From: Janthinobacterium sp. 1_2014MBL_MicDiv
GTDB lineage: Bacteria > Pseudomonadota > Gammaproteobacteria > Burkholderiales > Burkholderiaceae_D
DNA length: 64,000 nt
Reading direction: 5' to 3'
Assembly (NCBI RefSeq): GCF_001865675.1
Contig: NZ_CP011319.1
Location: 2,418,001 to 2,482,000, forward strand
Numbering within the stretch: the stretch's first letter is position 1; every line of letters starts with the position of its first letter. The position numbers and the translations under genes were made by a program. Below are positions 46,805-55,437 of this stretch, in pieces. The notes beneath the pieces are model-generated. The model was not told the DNA's origin, searched no databases, and was given only the letters and a program-made list of their open reading frames with translations.

Positions 46805-46870
46805 TGCAGTCTTGATGTAGAGCAAAGCCAGCTTGCGCTGGCTTGCTTGCGGTAAATCAGTTTACTGCAG

Positions 46871-46908
46871 AAAAAACGCCGCCGGGAGCGATCCCGGCGG
46901 CGTTTTTT
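46871..46908. terminator. Bidirectional terminator after icd
   Basis: A perfect 17-bp stem (46871-46887 with 46892-46908, 4-base loop) has six A on the left and six T on the right. It works in both directions and separates icd from the convergent DUF411 gene. Confidence 0.95.
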
Positions 46909-46922
46909 ATGGCTTCACAGCT

Positions 46923-47366
46923 TTATTGATAGTGCTTGTAGACGCTGGTGCTGCCATTGTTTTTCACCAGCAAGACGTCGTACGGGTCCTTGCGCGGTCC
47001 TTCCATGCCAGGTGAACCCATCGGCATAGCGGGCACGGCCAGGCCTTTCGCCTTCGGTTTTTCGCGCAGCAGCTGCTTGATTTCGCTGGCCGGCACGTGG
47101 CCCTCGATGGCGTAGCCGTTGACGAGGCCCGTGTGGCAGGAGCCCAGCTGCTCAGGAATGCCGGCGAGCTTGCGGTACTGCGCCGGCATTTCCACGTTTT
47201 TCGCGCGCACGCTAAAACCGTTCGCTTCCAGGTGCTTGATCCATTCGGAACAGCAGCCACACGCGGCGCTTTTATACACTTCGATGACGGGCGCGGCCGC
47301 CATGGCGAACAGGGGCAGGCCCAGCATGCCGGCGCAGGCGCCGCGCAATAACAGATTCTTGATCAT
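46923..47366 (-). CDS. DUF411 periplasmic metal-binding-type protein
   Basis: The protein has 147 residues from ATG 47366. It has a signal peptide (LLLRGACAGMLGLPLFAMAA), a thioredoxin-like start (VIEVYKSAACGCCSEWIKHL) with the CGCC motif, and the DUF411 core (IPEQLGSCHTGLVNGYAIEG, then HVPASEIKQLL). DUF411 proteins commonly sit in copper and heavy-metal resistance clusters and are thought to bind copper in the periplasm. The next gene upstream on the same strand encodes a Cys/His-rich small protein, consistent with a metal-handling pair. The metal specificity is inferred. Confidence 0.9.
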   Translation of the reverse strand: MIKNLLLRGACAGMLGLPLFAMAAAPVIEVYKSAACGCCSEWIKHLEANGFSVRAKNVEMPAQYRKLAGIPEQLGSCHTGLVNGYAIEGHVPASEIKQLLREKPKAKGLAVPAMPMGSPGMEGPRKDPYDVLLVKNNGSTSVYKHYQ

Positions 47367-47480
47367 GGATAGGTCTTTCAAATAAGGAATGCAGATGGTG
47401 TAGCCGCCAGCATGGCTCCACGGTGACGGTGGCAATGCTGGTGGTTGAATGGAGTGCAGCCGCTTCGAGACGGCTTGAGC

Positions 47481-47873
47481 TTATGCGGCGCGCGTTTGCC
47501 GGGGTGGGCGGCGCGGGCCGTCGGGAATGTATCCCGCAGCCAGCGTGGCGGCGGCAATGCTGACGCTTTCCGAGGTCGCGCCATCTGGAACGGCGAGGCG
47601 GGCAGGCGGCGCCATGAGCGCACCCATGCAAAAGGCGGAGCAGGCATCGCAGGCGGAATGGCGGGCGGTGGCGTCGTCGCCGGCTGGCGCATCATCGGCC
47701 GTCAAGGGGGCGGCACGCTGGTGGCAAGGATGGACAGCTACTTCACTGGACGTGACTGGCGGCGCGTGTTGCTGGGCTGGCGCGCATGCCATGCCGATGC
47801 TGGCGGCCGCCGCGTGCAGCGGCAGCGCCGTGACCAGTATCAGCATCAGCCATGTTGTGAAGAGTCGTATCAT
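47481..47873 (-). CDS. Small Cys/His-rich exported protein (DUF2946-like)
   Basis: The protein has 130 residues from ATG 47873, with a signal peptide (MIRLFTTWLMLILVTALPLH, cleavage near AAAA). The mature part has Met, Cys and His residues in GMACAPAQQHAPP, VHPCHQ, and the cluster HSACDACSAFCMGAL. This pattern is seen in DUF2946-type proteins of copper and TonB-linked loci. It probably shares a transcript with the DUF411 gene 114 bases downstream. The family assignment is tentative. Confidence 0.6.
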   Translation of the reverse strand: MIRLFTTWLMLILVTALPLHAAAASIGMACAPAQQHAPPVTSSEVAVHPCHQRAAPLTADDAPAGDDATARHSACDACSAFCMGALMAPPARLAVPDGATSESVSIAAATLAAGYIPDGPRRPPRQTRAA

Positions 47874-48062
47874 GCCCGCAAAGTATAACATGCGGTGCAG
47901 GGGCGCCTGTCGCGATGGCAAAATGAAAAACTTTCATGCTTCACAATGCTCATGATTTGACTATACATGCCGTTATAGATGTGTCCGCTTCAGGTGTGCA
48001 CCATCTCAGGTGGATCAAAAGTGCTCTTCAACTTAGTTTTCGTTTAGCAAGGCATAGCGACC

Positions 48063-49697
48063 ATGACCTCTGTATCTTCCCTTTCCCCGGCGGCGGGCTG
48101 GACTCCGTCCGCGACCCGTGCAGCGGACAGCGCGTCCTACAAAACGCCAGCCGCCTCCGCCCCGGCAAGTACGCCATCGACCATCGTCGCCCTGAGCGGA
48201 CAGGACGCCGCCGTCGATCCCACCCGCTCCACCATGAAGGGTTCGCCCATCGTGTGGGAAAGCGGCGCGCGCGACGGCGTCAGCGACCAGATCGCAACAA
48301 ATTTCTCGGCGCGTTCGTTCGGCGGACGTTTCAGCGGCCTGGGCGCGGTCCTGCTCGACCAGCTCAAGGACGGCGTGCGCAACGTGTCGCAAGCCGTGCA
48401 GCAGCCGTCGCTGCGCGTGCAGCGCGATACCTACGCCGAACTGGCCGGCGTCGCGCCGGCCGGCCTGCATGGCAATGGCGAAGACCAGGTGACCCTCAGC
48501 GTGACCACCAAGAGCGGGGTCGAGGTCAAGCTGTCGCTCGACAGCCAGGGCGATGGCCTGGCCGTGCGCATGATGACCAGCGGTGAACTCAGCGATGCTG
48601 AAGCGAGCGCGCTGGGCGACCTGTCGGAAGCGTTCCAGGACGCCATCGACGGCATGGCGCAACAGCCGCCGAAGGCCAGGCTGGCCGGCTTGATGCAGTT
48701 CGACCAGGACGTGCTGGCATCGGTGAACCTGCATGCGGAAGTGCGCGTGCGCGGGGAGCAGGAAAGGTCGGAAACCCTCGACTTCCAGGCTGACGGCGCG
48801 CAGCGCAAGGTCAGCTTCAGCGGCGTGTCGGGCAGCCTTGACGTGAAGGTCGATACGAGCCAGCTGAGCGCCCTGGGCAGCCCGGAACGGCAGGCCAAGG
48901 CGCTGGGCAGCTACATGAAGCAGTTCGACCAGGCCGCCTCGCGCGGCCATGGCGATGCCGCGCTGATGGGCATGTTCAAGGAGGCGTTCACCGCCATGAG
49001 CAGCAATGCGGCCGCGCCCCCGGCCCCTGGCGCGCCGCCGGCGGACAAGTGGCGGCTGGCGGCCGAGGACCGCGCCATGCTGACGGGCCTGCCCGACTTC
49101 AGCGCATCCATCTCGCAAACGGCGAAATTCAGCAATCCCATGCGCTCGTCGGAACGCGATGGCTTCCAGTACGAAGTGTCGCAGAGCACGACCCAGACCG
49201 GCGCCAGCCAGGACGACCGCTCGGTGCGGCAGAAACAGCAATCCAGGCTCAGCGCCAGTTTCCACGAGACGCTGGTGCCGGGCGTACCCCTGCGCCTGAC
49301 GGAAAAAGTGGAGTCGCAAAACTACACGTATCACCAGATCGAGGATACGGCCAGCAGCGATGCGCAAATGGCGTACAGGGAAGGCAAGCTGGTGAAGGCC
49401 AGCCTGCAGCAGGCGGCCAGCCAGTCCACGCACATCACGAAATTCATGATGGGCAAGGTCGAATCGGACGTCACGACGCCGACCAATCACGCGCTGATGC
49501 GCGACCTGCTGTCGGTGCTGGGACCGTACAAGACGGGCGAACTGGGCATGACGCCGGAGAAAAAGGCGGAGCAGCGCCAACAGTTGCTGCTGGGACTGAG
49601 CGACGACGTGCTGCTGCAATCGTATCCGGGCCAGATGATCAGCCTGTGGCAGGCCGACGTGCAGCCGAAAGTAGCGGACGCGGTCGCCGCCGGCTAG
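48063..49697 (+). CDS. Large orphan protein of unknown function
   Basis: The 544-residue protein has no signal peptide or membrane segment. The N-terminal 50 residues are Ser/Thr/Ala/Pro-rich and probably disordered. The middle (VTLSVTTKSGVEVKLSLDSQ, then GDGLAVRMM) and later EQERSETLDFQADGAQRKVS look like two beta-hairpin-rich modules separated by helices (LSDAEASALGDLSEAFQDAI). The rest is mixed alpha/beta. The general look recalls hook-length-control or flagellin-associated proteins, but I cannot assign a family. It is a single gene ending at a strong terminator and convergent with the permease gene. Confidence 0.65.
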   Translation: MTSVSSLSPAAGWTPSATRAADSASYKTPAASAPASTPSTIVALSGQDAAVDPTRSTMKGSPIVWESGARDGVSDQIATNFSARSFGGRFSGLGAVLLDQLKDGVRNVSQAVQQPSLRVQRDTYAELAGVAPAGLHGNGEDQVTLSVTTKSGVEVKLSLDSQGDGLAVRMMTSGELSDAEASALGDLSEAFQDAIDGMAQQPPKARLAGLMQFDQDVLASVNLHAEVRVRGEQERSETLDFQADGAQRKVSFSGVSGSLDVKVDTSQLSALGSPERQAKALGSYMKQFDQAASRGHGDAALMGMFKEAFTAMSSNAAAPPAPGAPPADKWRLAAEDRAMLTGLPDFSASISQTAKFSNPMRSSERDGFQYEVSQSTTQTGASQDDRSVRQKQQSRLSASFHETLVPGVPLRLTEKVESQNYTYHQIEDTASSDAQMAYREGKLVKASLQQAASQSTHITKFMMGKVESDVTTPTNHALMRDLLSVLGPYKTGELGMTPEKKAEQRQQLLLGLSDDVLLQSYPGQMISLWQADVQPKVADAVAAG

Positions 49698-49721
49698 CCG
49701 CCCGCGCGGCGCCAGCTGTAA

Positions 49722-49755
49722 AAAAAGCCCGTCTTCCTGCGAGGACGGGCTTTTT
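49722..49755. terminator. Bidirectional terminator between the orphan gene and permease gene
   Basis: A 15-bp stem with a 4-base loop (49722-49736 with 49741-49755, one G-U pair) has A5 on the left and T5 on the right. Confidence 0.93.
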
Positions 49756-49784
49756 GTTGGTGCTTGATGCGGCGCAAGGCGCGA

Positions 49785-51149
49785 TCAGGCCCTGGCCTTG
49801 TTTTGCTTGATCCAGTAGCCGACGCCCAGCGCGGCCAGCCACACGGGTATCAGGTAGACGGAGATGCGCAGGCCCGGCGTCAGGTACATGATCACCAGGA
49901 TGCCGGCCAGGAAGACCAGGCACAGGTAGTTGGTGAACGGGTAGCCGAGGCTCTGGAACAAGGTCGTCTTGCCTTCGATTTTCTTTTGCGCGCGGAAGCG
50001 CAGGTGGATCCAGCTGATCATGGCCCAGTTGATGATCAGCGCCGACACCACGAGGCCCATCAGCACTTCGAACGCTTCGCCCGGCATGAAGTAATTGACC
50101 ACCACGCAGGCGCCCGTGGCCAGGGCCGACACGCCCAGGGCCACCAGCGGCACGCCGCGGCGGTTCAGGTGCAGCAGCGCGCGCGGCGCATTGCCCTGCT
50201 TGGCCAGGCCGAACAGCATGCGCGTGTTGCAGTACACGCCGCTGTTGTAGACGGAGAGGGCGGCCGTCAGCACCACCACGTTCAGGGCCGTGGCCACCAG
50301 GTTGCTGTCGAGCGCATGGAAGATCAGCACGAAGGGGCTGCCGCCGGTGACGACGTTCTGCCACGGGTACAGCGACAGCAAAATGCCCAGCGCGCCGATG
50401 TAGAAGATCAGGATGCGGTAGATGGCCTGGTTGGTGGCGCGCGGAATCGTCGTGCTCGGGTCATCCGCCTCGGCCGCCGTGATGCCCACCAGTTCCAGGC
50501 CGCCGAACGAGAACATGATGACGGCCATGGCCATCACCAGCCCTTGCCAGCCATTCGGGAAGAAGCCGCCGTGCTGCCACAGGTTGGCGACGGACGCCTG
50601 CGGGCCCGCGTCGCCGGAAGCGAGCAGCCAGGCGCCGAAGACGATCATGCCGATGATGGCGACCACCTTGATGATGGCGAACCAGAATTCCATTTCGCCG
50701 AAGGCCTTGACATTCAGCAGGCTGATGGCGTTAATCACGCAAAAGAAGATCAGTGCCGACACCCAGGTGGGCACGCCGGGCCACCAGTACTGCACGTAGA
50801 TGCCGACGGCCGTCAGTTCGGCCATGCTGACCAGGACATACAGCACCCAGTAGTTCCAGCCCGACAGGAAGCCGGGCAGGTGGCCGCAGTATTTGTCGGC
50901 GAAATAGCTGAAGGAACCGGCCACCGGTTCGTCGACCACCATCTCGCCCAGCTGGCGCATGATCAGGAAGGCGATCACGCCGGCGATGCCATAGCCCAGC
51001 AGCACCGAGGGGCCAGCCATCTTGATGGTTTGTGCGATGCCCAGAAACAGGCCGGTGCCAATGGCGCCGCCCAGGGCGATGAGCTGGATGTGGCGGCTTT
51101 TCAGTCCGCGCTTGAGCTCTTGTGGTTCGGTAGTCCCGACTGCCGTCAT
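49785..51149 (-). CDS. APC-family amino acid permease, AroP/PheP type
   Basis: The 454-residue protein has 12 membrane segments. The sequence LKRGLKSRHIQLIALGGAIG, then TGLFLGIAQTIKMAGPSVLL, and later RQLGEMVVDEPVAGSFSYFA with SGWNYWVLYVLVSMAELTAV is very close to E. coli AroP and PheP, which import aromatic amino acids by proton symport. Specificity for aromatic amino acids, including the violacein precursor tryptophan, is plausible but unproven. It is a single gene. A start at ATG 51149 fits the family N-terminus. Confidence 0.9.
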   Translation of the reverse strand: MTAVGTTEPQELKRGLKSRHIQLIALGGAIGTGLFLGIAQTIKMAGPSVLLGYGIAGVIAFLIMRQLGEMVVDEPVAGSFSYFADKYCGHLPGFLSGWNYWVLYVLVSMAELTAVGIYVQYWWPGVPTWVSALIFFCVINAISLLNVKAFGEMEFWFAIIKVVAIIGMIVFGAWLLASGDAGPQASVANLWQHGGFFPNGWQGLVMAMAVIMFSFGGLELVGITAAEADDPSTTIPRATNQAIYRILIFYIGALGILLSLYPWQNVVTGGSPFVLIFHALDSNLVATALNVVVLTAALSVYNSGVYCNTRMLFGLAKQGNAPRALLHLNRRGVPLVALGVSALATGACVVVNYFMPGEAFEVLMGLVVSALIINWAMISWIHLRFRAQKKIEGKTTLFQSLGYPFTNYLCLVFLAGILVIMYLTPGLRISVYLIPVWLAALGVGYWIKQNKARA

Positions 51150-51339
51150 AGTGTTTTATCCTGTTTTTACGGGCTGAGGTCGCTGATTCTAAAGCATGCA
51201 CGCGCAAATCAGGAGCGAAATGCATGTTGCACTGCGGAGGCGCAAGAAAAGCCATGCATCTTCGTCGAACGGCGCGCAAAACCACTGCCGCCGGCGACGG
51301 CGGCGCGGTATCATGATGGCAAATTTTTGAGGAGCGTGT

Positions 51340-52023
51340 ATGAATCTGGCGCAGCGCAGCCGCATGCAAGGCATCAGCCTGGGTTTTTTGGCCGGCTATG
51401 TTGACACCCTGGGCTTTGTCGCCCTGTTTGGACTCTTTACCGCCCACGTGACGGGCAACTTCGTGCTGATCGGCGCCGCGCTGGCGAATGCCACGCATGC
51501 GTCGATCGCCCTCAAGCTGCTGGCGTTTCCCGCCTTTATCCTGGGCGTGGCAGCGGCGCGCCTGTTGAGCGTGGCGGCGGAACGCCGTGGCGGCCCGGCG
51601 CTGCGCCTGGCACTGGTGCTGGAACTGGCGCTGCTGCTCGGCTTCATGGTGTGCGGCATGCTGGCCGAGCCGCTGACGGCCGAACCGGGCGCGCTGGCCA
51701 TGGCGGCGGGCCTGTTCGGCGCGGCCGGCATGGGCGCGCACAGCGCCATCAGCCGGTTGCTGCTGGCGCACCTGGCGCCCACGTCGATGATGACGGGGAA
51801 TGTCACGCAAGTGGTGATCGACACGGTCGACGTGCTGCGCGGCGCGGCGGACGGTGCCACGCGCGAGCGCTGCGTCAAGTTCTTCTGGCCGCTGCTGGGC
51901 TTTGCCGTGGGCGCCATCCTGGCCGCTTTCGCCTACCTGGCCGTGGGCTTTGCCGCGCTGGCCGTGCCGCTGGCGATCCTGCTGGTGCTGATCGCGCTGG
52001 AACCGGCGCGGCTGCCGGCCTAG
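51340..52023 (+). CDS. DUF1275 (YoaK-type) membrane protein
   Basis: The 227-residue protein has GAGGAG upstream of the ATG. It shows six or seven membrane segments and the family signature near the N-terminus (GFLAGYVDTLGFVALFGLFT, then AHVTGNFVLIGAAL), plus MGAHSAISRLLLAHLAPTSM and MTGNVTQVVID. The function of DUF1275 is unknown. The gene ends at the first of three tandem 20-bp repeats. Confidence 0.9.
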   Translation: MNLAQRSRMQGISLGFLAGYVDTLGFVALFGLFTAHVTGNFVLIGAALANATHASIALKLLAFPAFILGVAAARLLSVAAERRGGPALRLALVLELALLLGFMVCGMLAEPLTAEPGALAMAAGLFGAAGMGAHSAISRLLLAHLAPTSMMTGNVTQVVIDTVDVLRGAADGATRERCVKFFWPLLGFAVGAILAAFAYLAVGFAALAVPLAILLVLIALEPARLPA

Positions 52024-52080
52024 TCCCGCACTAGCTGACCTAGTCCCGCACTTGCCGACCTAGTCCTGCGCTGGCCGGCG
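52021..52080. repeat. Three tandem 20-bp repeats, each starting with TAG
   Basis: Copies at 52021-52040, 52041-52060 and 52061-52080 share TAGTCCYGCRCT followed by a variable CCG-rich end. The first TAG is the DUF1275 stop codon. The third copy encodes the C-terminus of the convergent thioesterase. This suggests local duplication at the junction of two convergent genes. Confidence 0.8.
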
Positions 52081-52512
52081 CGCCGCGACGATGGCCGGTT
52101 CGTACACGGCCAGGAATTCGGGCGGCAGGCGGCGCGCGCGGCCGCTGCTCAATTCGATGCAGATCAATTCCCAGCGTCCGCGCACGACGGTGGCGCCGTC
52201 GCTGTCGCGCACCAGCTGGAAGCGCCGCTCCATGCTGGAACGGCCGTCGCTGGCGCACAGCCAGGTGGCCAGGGTCAGCGCCTCGCCGGCCCGCGTCGGC
52301 AACAGGTAATCGTATTCGCCGCGGCGTATCGCCATGGCCCGGTCCAGGCGCCGGTAATCGTCGAGGTCCAGTCCCAGCGCGGCCGAGTGGTGCCAGGCGA
52401 TATGCTCGCACCAGCGCACATACACGGCGTTGTTCGTGTGCTGCAAGCCGTCGATGTCGGCCGCTTCTGGCGCGACGGGCAGGGTATGGGCGTGCGGATA
52501 ATCCCAGTTCAA
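52060..52512 (-). CDS. Hotdog-fold acyl-CoA thioesterase
   Basis: The protein has 150 residues from a TTG start at 52512, chosen because AAAGGAA lies five bases upstream and the family N-terminus begins there. The active-site motif (DIDGLQHTNNAVYVRWCEHI) is that of 4-hydroxybenzoyl-CoA/YbgC-type thioesterases, with the Asp-x3-His-x-Asn core. A second strand region (RGEYDYLLPTRAGEALTLAT) completes the hotdog. It would hydrolyse an acyl-CoA in the cytoplasm; the substrate is unknown. It is divergent from the GntR gene. Confidence 0.85.
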   Translation of the reverse strand: MNWDYPHAHTLPVAPEAADIDGLQHTNNAVYVRWCEHIAWHHSAALGLDLDDYRRLDRAMAIRRGEYDYLLPTRAGEALTLATWLCASDGRSSMERRFQLVRDSDGATVVRGRWELICIELSSGRARRLPPEFLAVYEPAIVAARRPAQD

Positions 52513-52647
52513 GTGACTTCCTTTCAAGGCAATGGCGGCGATTGTACTTTCCCGCCGCATTTCGTGCTGGCGCCGCACACGCCATAAAACAGCGTTTTTT
52601 CTATTGATGTATGATGCATCATAATTTTTGAAGATACTCAAACGCGC

Positions 52648-53364
52648 ATGAATCACCAATTCGACCACCTGGCGCACGTCAACCTGGGCAAGTCCGTGTA
52701 TGCGATGCTGCGCGAGGCACTGGCGGCTGGCCGCTTCCAGCCGAACGACCGCCTGCGCATCCGCGACCTGGCGCTGCAGCTGGGCACCAGCGTCACGCCC
52801 GTGCGCGACGCCATGCTGCAACTGGTGCAGGAAGAAGCGCTGGTGCTGCGTTCACCGCGCGACTTCCGCGTACCCGTGCTGAGCGTGGCGCGCTACCTGG
52901 AAATCCGCGCGCTGCGGCTGGAACTGGAAGGGCTGGGCGCGTTTGAAGCGGCGCAGCGCATCGATGCGGCCACCCTGGCCGACCTGGAACGGCTGCTGCA
53001 GGCAAACGAAGACGCCATCGCGCGGCACGACCTGGCGGCGGCACTGCAATGCAACCAGGCGTTTCACCTGGGATTGGCGCAGGCGGCCGGCATGCCGACC
53101 CTGAAGCGCTTCGTCGATCACCTGTGGATGCAGACGGCGCCATTGATCGCCGCCGGCTATGCCGCATTTACGCCCGACATGCGGGTCGGTCACCACCGCG
53201 CCGTCATCGGCGCGCTGCGCCAGCGCGACGGCGCGGCGGCGCGGCGCGCCATCGAACAGGACATCCTCGACGGCGGCGCGCAGATGCTGGCGTACGTGAT
53301 GCGCATGGAGCGCAGCCACGCCGTCCTAACGCAAGCAGACAAGGAAGAGCATGCACAAGACTGA
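52648..53364 (+). CDS. GntR-family transcriptional regulator (FadR/FCD subfamily)
   Basis: The 238-residue protein has a winged helix at the N-terminus (LRIRDLALQLGTSVTPVRDA) and then an all-helical FCD ligand-binding domain (about 80-225) with the metal/ligand-binding His and Asp pattern. FCD regulators usually control catabolism of an acid or sugar acid and often regulate the operon they begin. The next gene (SDR) overlaps it by 14 bases, and a racemase-family gene follows, so the three form an operon. Confidence 0.9.
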   Translation: MNHQFDHLAHVNLGKSVYAMLREALAAGRFQPNDRLRIRDLALQLGTSVTPVRDAMLQLVQEEALVLRSPRDFRVPVLSVARYLEIRALRLELEGLGAFEAAQRIDAATLADLERLLQANEDAIARHDLAAALQCNQAFHLGLAQAAGMPTLKRFVDHLWMQTAPLIAAGYAAFTPDMRVGHHRAVIGALRQRDGAAARRAIEQDILDGGAQMLAYVMRMERSHAVLTQADKEEHAQD

Positions 53365-54118
53365 ACATCCAATCGAACAGAAAACCGAACAGAAAACCGC
53401 CATCGTCACGGGCGCCAGCCGCGGCATCGGCCACGCCGTGGCCGAACGCTTCCGCAGCCTGGGCTGGCGCGTCATCACCGTCTCGCGCAGCCCGATTCCC
53501 GGCGGCTGCCCGCGCAGCCAGGAACACAACACGCATGTCTGCATGGATCTGTCGGACCTGAGCCAGATCGGCCAGATGGTCGAGACGCTGCGTCCCATGC
53601 TGGGCGACTCGAAACTGCACGCGCTGGTCAACAATGCGGGCGTGTCGCCGAAGGGGCCGGGCGGCTCGCGTGTCAATTCGCTGACGACGGACATGCAGAC
53701 GTGGCAAGCCATGTACAACACGAATTTCTTTGCGCCGCTGGCGCTGACGCGCGGCTTCGCGCAGGAATTGTCGAACGCGCGCGGCGCCGTCGTGAACCTG
53801 TGCTCGATCGCCGGCTACCGCGTGCATCCGTTTGCCGGCTCCGCCTACGCCAGCTCGAAGGCGGCGCTGGCGTCGCTGACGCGCGAGATGGCCAACGACA
53901 TGGCGCCGCTGAACGTGCGCGTCAACGCCATCGCGCCCGGCGAGATTGACACGGCCATCCTGTCGCCCGGCACCTCGCACATCGTCGACACGCAGATTCC
54001 CTTGCGCCGCCTGGGCACGACGGCCGAAGTGGCCGACCTGGTGGAGTTTTTATGCAGCGAGCGCGCCTCGTACATCACGGGCGCCGAAATCCCCATCGAC
54101 GGCGGCCAGCGCATCTGA
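53351..54118 (+). CDS. Short-chain dehydrogenase/reductase (SDR)
   Basis: The 255-residue protein has a cofactor motif TGASRGIGHAVAERF, the NNAG motif (ALVNNAGVSP), catalytic Ser (NLCSIAGYRV) and Tyr-x3-Lys (AYASSKAALASLT). The end (ITGAEIPIDGGQRI) is classical. It likely oxidises or reduces a hydroxy acid or sugar-derived substrate with NAD(P)(H). It overlaps the GntR gene by 14 bases and is followed 34 bases later by the racemase-family gene. The substrate is not identifiable. Confidence 0.92.
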   Translation: MHKTEHPIEQKTEQKTAIVTGASRGIGHAVAERFRSLGWRVITVSRSPIPGGCPRSQEHNTHVCMDLSDLSQIGQMVETLRPMLGDSKLHALVNNAGVSPKGPGGSRVNSLTTDMQTWQAMYNTNFFAPLALTRGFAQELSNARGAVVNLCSIAGYRVHPFAGSAYASSKAALASLTREMANDMAPLNVRVNAIAPGEIDTAILSPGTSHIVDTQIPLRRLGTTAEVADLVEFLCSERASYITGAEIPIDGGQRI

Positions 54119-54152
54119 TACAGATCAATACACCACTTGTGGAGACATCGCC

Positions 54153-54845
54153 ATGACCCTGCATATCGGCATCGTCGGCTGTTCCGCCGAAGGTGCGGCC
54201 CTGTGCTACCGCACCATCTGCGAGGAGGGCGCGCACGCGCTGGGGCCGTATGCGCACCCGGAGGTATCGCTGCATACGCCGTCGCTGGCGCGCTACGTCG
54301 CCTGCCTGAACGCGGGCGACCTGGCCGGCGTGGCCGAGCTGATGCTGGCCTCGGCGCACAGGCTGGCGGCCGCCGGCGCCGATTTCCTGATTTGCCCCGA
54401 CAACACCATCCACCAGGCGTTTTCCCTGGTGGCGCCCCGTTCGCCGCTGCCCTGGCTGCACATCGCCGAGGTGGTGGCCGGCGAAGCGGCCGCGCGCGGT
54501 TTTCGCCGCGTCGGCCTGACGGGCACGCGCTGGCTGGTCGACAGCGCCGTGTATCCGGACATGCTGGCCGCGCGCGGCATCGATTGCGTGCGGCCCGGCG
54601 AGGACGAGCGCGCCGACATCAACCGCATCATCATGGAAGAACTGGTGCCGGGCGCGGTCAAGCGGGAAAGCGTGGCCCGCTTCCAGGCCATCATCGGCCG
54701 CTTGCGGGAACAGGGCTGCGACGCCGTCATCCTCGGCTGCACGGAAATCCCGCTGATCATCGGCGACGCCAACTCGCCGTTGCCGACGCTCGATTCCACG
54801 CGCCTGCTGGCGCGCGCCGCCTTGCGCAAGGCGCTGGCCGGCTGA
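54153..54845 (+). CDS. Aspartate/glutamate racemase-family protein
   Basis: The protein has 230 residues from ATG 54153 (GGAGA upstream). The two catalytic cysteines are visible: Cys in DFLICPDNTIHQ and Cys in VILGCTEIPLII, as in Asp/Glu racemases of the PLP-independent type. The start (LHIGIVGCSAEGAALCYRTI) also fits. It may racemise an amino acid or act as a hydantoin racemase or decarboxylase. Co-occurrence with a GntR regulator and an SDR suggests a small catabolic operon, substrate unknown. Confidence 0.9.
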   Translation: MTLHIGIVGCSAEGAALCYRTICEEGAHALGPYAHPEVSLHTPSLARYVACLNAGDLAGVAELMLASAHRLAAAGADFLICPDNTIHQAFSLVAPRSPLPWLHIAEVVAGEAAARGFRRVGLTGTRWLVDSAVYPDMLAARGIDCVRPGEDERADINRIIMEELVPGAVKRESVARFQAIIGRLREQGCDAVILGCTEIPLIIGDANSPLPTLDSTRLLARAALRKALAG

Positions 54846-54854
54846 CCGCCCCGG

Positions 54855-55325
54855 TTATCTGGCCAGCTGTGCCTGCAGGGCGGCCACCACCAGCGCATGG
54901 TCGTCGGCCTGTGCCAGGCCCGACACGGTCACGGTGCCGACCGGTCCCACGCCGCGGATGATCAGGGGGAAGGCGCCGCCATGGCCCGCATATTCGACGT
55001 CGTCGAGGTAGGCCACGTCTTCGAAGGTGCTGCCGCGGCTTTTATACGAGATGCCCATGTAGTACGAGCTGCGGCCGAAACGCTGCACGGTGTTGTTCTT
55101 GCGGCGTATCCAGTCGGCCTGGTCCGGGGTGGCGCCCGCCATGGCGTGATGGAACAGGACCTGGCCGTTGCGCGTGATATTCACGGTGACGGCCTTGCCC
55201 CGCTTGCGCACTTCCTCGACGAGCCACAGGCCGACGGCCAGCGCGGCATCGTTGTCGAAACGTTCGAATTGCAGGGACTCTTCCTGTTGCGCCAGGGTTT
55301 GCAGCAAATCCGCGTAGTGATCCAT
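54855..55325 (-). CDS. UPF0303/HbpS-like haem-degrading-domain protein
   Basis: The 156-residue protein has the sequence DNDAALAVGLWLVEEVRKRG, then AVTVNITRNGQVLFHHAMAG, and NNTVQRFGRSSYYMGISYKS. These are the conserved blocks of the UPF0303 (YbbA/YBR137W-like) family, often annotated as haem-degrading domain proteins. No signal peptide is present. The biochemical role is unsettled. The gene ends facing the racemase gene with 9 bases between stops. Confidence 0.9.
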   Translation of the reverse strand: MDHYADLLQTLAQQEESLQFERFDNDAALAVGLWLVEEVRKRGKAVTVNITRNGQVLFHHAMAGATPDQADWIRRKNNTVQRFGRSSYYMGISYKSRGSTFEDVAYLDDVEYAGHGGAFPLIIRGVGPVGTVTVSGLAQADDHALVVAALQAQLAR

Positions 55326-55437
55326 CGTCGGTGAGTGTCGTAGTGGCAGGAAACGCTACTGTAGCGCACCGCGGCCGCGCCGCGCGCATTTTTTGCGCAT
55401 CGCGCCGGCCCGATCAAGGCCGTTTACAATAGGCGGC

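Noticed and set aside
48033..49619. A 528-codon minus-strand frame opposite the orphan protein
   Set aside because: The plus frame has balanced composition, a start near the promoter side and a terminator just after its stop. The minus frame is Arg/His/Leu-biased.
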